Assembly: GCA_019312705.1 (NCBI GenBank)
Contig: JAFDCW010000629.1
Span: forward strand, 1-9,913
Reading direction: 5' to 3'
Length of the DNA: 9,913 bases
Source of the DNA: Deltaproteobacteria bacterium
GTDB taxonomy: Bacteria > Myxococcota > Polyangia > Polyangiales > B10-G4
Shown: positions 6,800 through 9,913 of the stretch, one piece after another
Position numbering within the stretch: the stretch's first letter is position 1
How the letters are laid out: the number at the start of each line of letters is the position of its first letter
The notes under the pieces: generated by a model
Databases searched by the model: none
What the model was told of the DNA's origin: nothing
What the model saw: the letters and a program-made list of their open reading frames with translations, nothing else
Program-made: the position numbers and the translations under genes

Positions 6800-6828
6800 G
6801 TGAATCCCTGGCCACACCGATGTGAATC
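6800..6828 (+). repeat. Direct repeat GTGAATC, 22-bp period, upstream of the small lipoprotein
   Basis: GTGAATC occurs at 6800-6806 and 6822-6828, which is two helical turns apart. The repeat lies just upstream of the small lipoprotein start and could be a tandem activator or repressor site. A chance repeat in about 110 bp is not unlikely. Confidence 0.2.
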
Positions 6829-6829
6829 A

Positions 6830-6849
6830 ACCATGCTTGTGTGCATGGT
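6830..6849 (+). promoter_or_regulatory. Hairpin over both candidate start codons of the small lipoprotein
   Basis: ACCATGC (6830-6836) is a perfect inverted copy of GCATGGT (6843-6849), with a TTGTGT loop. The two ATGs at 6833 and 6845 fall in the two arms. In mRNA this could sequester the start region. No Shine-Dalgarno is visible before either ATG. Confidence 0.3.
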
Positions 6850-7397
6850 CGGCCACCGGTTTGCGCTGCTGCTCTTGTCGGTCTCCTCCCTTCTGGCGAC
6901 GGGTTGCAGCCATCGGTCGTCGTTGCCGGTATCCCACGCCCAGCCCGAAGAGGCGGCCGTAGGACAGCGAGACCGTGGCTGCCCTCGGCGAGGGAGTCGA
7001 AGACGCCGAGCGCCGCGAAACCATCCTCACCGCCGCCGCGGCCCTCGCCTACGTCGTCGGCACCCTCGCCGACGGCGGTGGCTCCGAGGGGGCCTACTAC
7101 GGACCGGGGACTTCAGGGTCCCACCGCTGCACGCCGGGCGCCGACGGCCGCTCCTTCGAGGGCACGGGCTGCGGCCCCGAGCCTCTCCCGTCGCGTCAAC
7201 TCGGCGAGGGCGGCCCGATCGACCAGCAGACCGACGAGGTTCACCTGAGCGCCGGCGACCAGATTCGCAGCATCAACCGCGCCGTCGATGCCGTCGACGA
7301 AATGATCTTCCAGAGCCCGCCTTCCGACGCCTGGAACGACGACGAACGGGCGCGCTTCCGGGAGCTCACCGAGGCGCTCTCGGCAGCTTGCGAGTGA
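6845..7397 (+). pseudogene. Small lipoprotein of unknown function, split by a single-base frame change
   Basis: The N-terminal piece is a clear lipoprotein signal (MVGHRFALLLLSVSSLLATG then Cys21), running in frame to about V39 (GTA at 6959-6961), after which that frame turns Arg-rich. The next frame picks up sensible sequence from GAC at 6963 (DSETVAALGEGVEDAERRE). Skipping one G at 6962 therefore restores a protein of about 183 residues. The middle holds a helix-like TAAAALAYVVGTLADGGG, then a Gly-rich region with two Cys (SHRCTPG, GTGCGPE). The C-terminal 50 residues look helical and end in ALSAACE. I do not recognise the family. An upstream in-frame ATG at 6833 is possible. A shorter intact frame from a GTG at 6975 (140 residues) would lack the export signal and is unlikely to be the natural product. 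It converges on darP with a 28-bp gap. It is a pseudogene or carries a sequencing indel. Confidence 0.6.
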
Positions 7398-7425
7398 CGA
7401 GCCCGGCGCTACCGGCGCGCGTCGC

Positions 7426-8013
7426 TCAGGGCAGTGCCTTGCTCAGCATCTCGTAGAGCACCTTCCAGCGTTTTCTGGTGGCGCCCTTCTTCTGTTCCGT
7501 CACGGCAGCGCGGACGGCTTGGCGTACCCGCTGGCGGTCGATACCGGGGTGTTCCTCGAGAAGCTCGGCGAGGGCACTGTCGCCCTCTTCGACCAGACGC
7601 GTCCTCCAGCGTTCGAGCTTGCCGGGGCGTGCGCTGAAGACGTGCTTGCCGAGGGCGATGTCGACGCGGCGGTCGATGGCCTCGACGTCGTAGTCCCGCA
7701 GAGTGCGCGCGATCAGACGTCGCTGGCGGGCGTAGCCGGAGCCGTGGGGGATCTTCGCGAGGGTCGTGACGGCTTCGACGACGTCCTCGTCCAGGTCGAT
7801 GGCCGAGAGGATCCGCGGCGACAGCTTCGCGAGGCGCATGGTCAGCGCGTCGAGGCCCGCCTGGACCGCTTTGCGCCCGGCCCGGAGCTCCGACCGCGTC
7901 TTGCGCGTATCTTCTTCCTCTTCTTCCCGATGGTCGATCACGGTGGTGCGGCGGTGTAGCACCCATGGGGGTGAGCGCGAGGCGTTCGCGGGAAGCTCCA
8001 GTGCGTGATCCAT
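7426..8013 (-). CDS. darP: Ribosome-associated protein DarP/YjgA (DUF615 family)
   Basis: The 195-residue length is close to the 183 of the Escherichia coli protein. DarP binds the immature large ribosomal subunit and helps the late steps of 50S assembly. Signatures visible are an acidic run EEEEED (30-35) followed by the basic [13 protein letters not shown] segment (39-50); [14 protein letters not shown] (96-109), matching the family's RRRQLQ.IGK..R.. block; LERWRTRL (133-140) with [12 protein letters not shown] (145-156); [12 protein letters not shown] (159-170); and a helical C terminus [15 protein letters not shown]. The ATG at 8013 was chosen because the open frame above it is an antisense shadow of the divergent dehydrogenase. 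No strong Shine-Dalgarno is present. The protein is cytoplasmic and RNA-binding by family. The N-terminal 20 residues are not conserved and the start could be a little further in. Confidence 0.9.
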   Translation of the reverse strand: MDHALELPANASRSPPWVLHRRTTVIDHREEEEEDTRKTRSELRAGRKAVQAGLDALTMRLAKLSPRILSAIDLDEDVVEAVTTLAKIPHGSGYARQRRLIARTLRDYDVEAIDRRVDIALGKHVFSARPGKLERWRTRLVEEGDSALAELLEEHPGIDRQRVRQAVRAAVTEQKKGATRKRWKVLYEMLSKALP

Positions 8014-8095
8014 GGTCACGGGAGCGAGAAACCCTCCGTGGCCGTGGATCGCGCACTCGCAGCCCTGGCCCTTCCCCATGACGCGGACCCCTGCT

Positions 8096-8100
8096 AGAGG
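8096..8100 (+). promoter_or_regulatory. Shine-Dalgarno-like AGAGG before the dehydrogenase start
   Basis: AGAGG lies 7 nt before the ATG at 8108 and favours that start over the in-frame ATG at 8078, which would add ten residues not typical of the family. Confidence 0.45.
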
Positions 8101-8107
8101 CTCTCCC

Positions 8108-9913
8108 ATGAGCGAATCTCTGGGCGATTTCATCGGCGGCCGTTTCCTGGCTCCCGAGGGCGAGTCCCTCGTCTCTCTCAACCCCGTAACTGGCGCCCCC
8201 GTCCTCGAGACGGCCTTTAGCCCGAAACGCATGGACGCTGCTGCCGCTGCCGCAGCGGAGGCGCTTCCGGCGTGGCGGGCGAAGTCCTTCGACGAGCGTG
8301 TGCGAGTCCTCGAGCGCTTCCGGGAAGCCATCCGCGAGCGCACCGACGTGCTCGCCGACGCAATCGTCCGGGAGGTTGGCAAGCTTCGCCCCGAAGCCAA
8401 GACCGAGATCCGCGCGCTGGTCGGCCGCTTCGACCTGGTGAAGAGCCGCATCCTCGCCGACCTGCACGAAGGGCCCCTCCCGACACACCCCAACGAGGTC
8501 CTCCGTCATCACCCCCACGGCGTCGTCGGCGTCGTCGGGCCCTTCAACTTCCCCTTGCACCTCTGCCACGCCCACGTCGTGCCGGCGTTGATGCTCGGCA
8601 ATACGGTCGTCATGAAGCCCAGCGAAGTGGCACCCCTCGCCGGCCAACGCTACGCCGAGGCGGCCGAGGCGGCGGGGCTGCCCCAAGGCGTGCTCAACGT
8701 CGTCCAGGGCGGTGGCGTGTCGGGGGCTGCGCTGCTCCAGGCCGAGCCCCTCCGGGCCCTCGCGTTCACCGGTTCGTGGCCGACCGGACGCCGGATCCTC
8801 GAAGCGCTGCTCGACCGCCCGGAGGTCCTGGTCGCCCTCGAGATGGGCGGCAAGAACACCTGCATCGTCCGGGAGGACGCCGATCTCCGCCAGGCGGCTC
8901 ACGAGATCGTCGTCGGCGGCTACCTCACCAGCGGCCAGCGCTGCACCTGCACCGACCGCGTGCTCGTGCACCAGTCGGTGAAGGCTCCCCTCGTCGATGC
9001 GCTCCGGCGCATGGTCGACAACCTCGCCTACGGAGACCCGGACGACGCCTCGGTCTTCGCCGGGCCGATGGCGACGAGCGCCGCCGTCGACAAGCTGAAC
9101 GCGGCCATCGAGAAGGGCACAGCCAAAGGGGCCGAAGAGGTCGCCCGAGGCCGCGCCCCCGAGGGCGGAAACTTCTTCGCGCCGCGACTGCACGTGCTGC
9201 CCGACGGCTTGCACGAAGTCGACGGCTACACCGACGTAGAGCTCTTTGGCCCGGACGTGCACCTCGAGAGCTTCTTGGACGACGACGAGGCCATCGCCGC
9301 GCTCCGGGCGGCGCCGGTGGGCCTCGCCCACAGCGTTTTTTCGGCGAACCGTGAGGCCTTCGACCGCTACTTCGACGGGACCCCCGTCGGCATCCTCAAC
9401 TGGAACCGCAGCACCAACCAGGCGAGCCCCCGGTTGCCCTTCGGCGGCATCGGGACCGCCGGCAACTTCCGCCCGGCCGGCGGCTACGCGCATCGGAACC
9501 TCACGGTGCCCGTCGCGATCCAAGAGAACCTCCCCGGAGCCTTCGCCCTCAACCCCAAGCTCGCGGCGAACCTCGTGGCCCCGGACCTCGACGTCCTCGA
9601 CGCTCGCCACGAGGCCGAGGAGGCCGAAGAAGCTCTCATCACCCTCGCCGACCGACCGCGGCCGCTGAAGACCATCCGCCCGGAGGGCGGCGTCTTCCCC
9701 GAGTCCCGAAGATGGCTCGAGCGCCTCTACGCCGGCGACCGCGTCGTGCGCGAAAAGAAGCCCGGGGTCTTCGACCACCTGCGCTCCGTCGGCCCGTGGA
9801 TGGTCTCCATCGACGACGAGCCGCTTTCGGTTCTCGACGGGATGAGCCAGACCGCGACCCTGGTCGGTGGTTTCGCCGAGGCCCCCGTCGTCCGGCGCTA
9901 CGTCGAGGGAGGC
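8108..9913 (+). CDS. AstD-like aldehyde dehydrogenase with C-terminal extension, probable fusion to a class III aminotransferase (3' end outside window)
   Basis: 602 residues are visible with no stop. Residues 1-480 form a complete NAD(P)-dependent aldehyde dehydrogenase. GPFNFP (144-149) carries N147 of the oxyanion site, MKPSE (169-173) the cofactor-binding K170, FTGSWPTG (220-227) the Rossmann turn, LEMGG (244-248) the general base E245, GQRCTC (276-281) the catalytic C279, and PFGGIG (444-449) the closing motif. EMGGKN and [12 protein letters not shown] resemble succinylglutamate-semialdehyde dehydrogenase (AstD), which oxidises the semialdehyde in arginine succinyltransferase catabolism; other semialdehydes are possible. 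After an acidic linker (about 490-515), residues 520-602 ([16 protein letters not shown], then [16 protein letters not shown]) look like the N-terminal arm and first strands of a class III PLP aminotransferase, whose lysine would lie beyond the window. The dehydrogenase is certain; the aminotransferase half is inferred. The gene is divergent from darP with a 94-bp gap. Confidence 0.88.
   Translation, partial: MSESLGDFIGGRFLAPEGESLVSLNPVTGAPVLETAFSPKRMDAAAAAAAEALPAWRAKSFDERVRVLERFREAIRERTDVLADAIVREVGKLRPEAKTEIRALVGRFDLVKSRILADLHEGPLPTHPNEVLRHHPHGVVGVVGPFNFPLHLCHAHVVPALMLGNTVVMKPSEVAPLAGQRYAEAAEAAGLPQGVLNVVQGGGVSGAALLQAEPLRALAFTGSWPTGRRILEALLDRPEVLVALEMGGKNTCIVREDADLRQAAHEIVVGGYLTSGQRCTCTDRVLVHQSVKAPLVDALRRMVDNLAYGDPDDASVFAGPMATSAAVDKLNAAIEKGTAKGAEEVARGRAPEGGNFFAPRLHVLPDGLHEVDGYTDVELFGPDVHLESFLDDDEAIAALRAAPVGLAHSVFSANREAFDRYFDGTPVGILNWNRSTNQASPRLPFGGIGTAGNFRPAGGYAHRNLTVPVAIQENLPGAFALNPKLAANLVAPDLDVLDARHEAEEAEEALITLADRPRPLKTIRPEGGVFPESRRWLERLYAGDRVVREKKPGVFDHLRSVGPWMVSIDDEPLSVLDGMSQTATLVGGFAEAPVVRRYVEGG

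Noticed and set aside
7398..7425. Possible bidirectional terminator between the small lipoprotein and darP
   Set aside because: CCGG repeats allow only a 4-bp stem and there is no T-tract on either strand.
7409..9778. Long minus-strand open frame of 789 codons opposite the dehydrogenase
   Set aside because: The plus strand there encodes an unmistakable aldehyde dehydrogenase with all catalytic motifs. The minus frame has no recognisable domain and also runs across darP in another frame.

Overview
The window is strongly GC-rich with a G/C-ending codon bias. It carries predicted secreted or lipid-anchored proteins of a kind common in Myxococcota and related former Deltaproteobacteria: Cys-rich proteins, an Ig-like plus FG-GAP repeat lipoprotein with a Cys-rich stalk motif, and the end of a vWA-type protein. 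The phylum is inferred from protein style only; there is no rRNA or other marker gene.

Layout. The end of a plus-strand vWA-like, Cys-rich protein enters from the left (2-664). It meets a run of minus-strand genes tail to tail. Read in their own direction these are: a 42-cysteine lipoprotein (6732-5839); an Ig/FG-GAP repeat lipoprotein broken by one frame change near 3488 (5683-2820); an acetyl-CoA hydrolase/transferase family CoA-transferase (2804-1533); and a two-gene cassette of a small unknown protein and an AbiEii/MNT-type nucleotidyltransferase (1471-661) that looks like a toxin-antitoxin module. Divergent from the Cys-rich lipoprotein is a small plus-strand lipoprotein gene (6845-7397), also split by a single-base frame change. 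It converges on a minus-strand darP/yjgA ribosome-assembly gene (8013-7426). Divergent from darP, an AstD-like aldehyde dehydrogenase (from 8108) runs off the right edge. Its C-terminal extension resembles the start of a class III aminotransferase domain, suggesting a fused dehydrogenase-aminotransferase.

How the parts relate. The two large minus-strand lipoproteins and the small divergent lipoprotein look like a cell-envelope group. The CoA-transferase follows the FG-GAP gene after only 15 bp, so it may share its transcript, but no functional link is evident. The NTase cassette is a likely accessory insertion between the CoA-transferase and the vWA gene. DarP is housekeeping, and the dehydrogenase fusion fits amino-acid (arginine/ornithine-like) catabolism. 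Two frame changes of opposite sign, both in lipoprotein genes, could be real decay or residual sequencing indels. No tRNA, rRNA, CRISPR array, transposase or integrase was seen, and no gene-free stretch exceeds about 155 bp.
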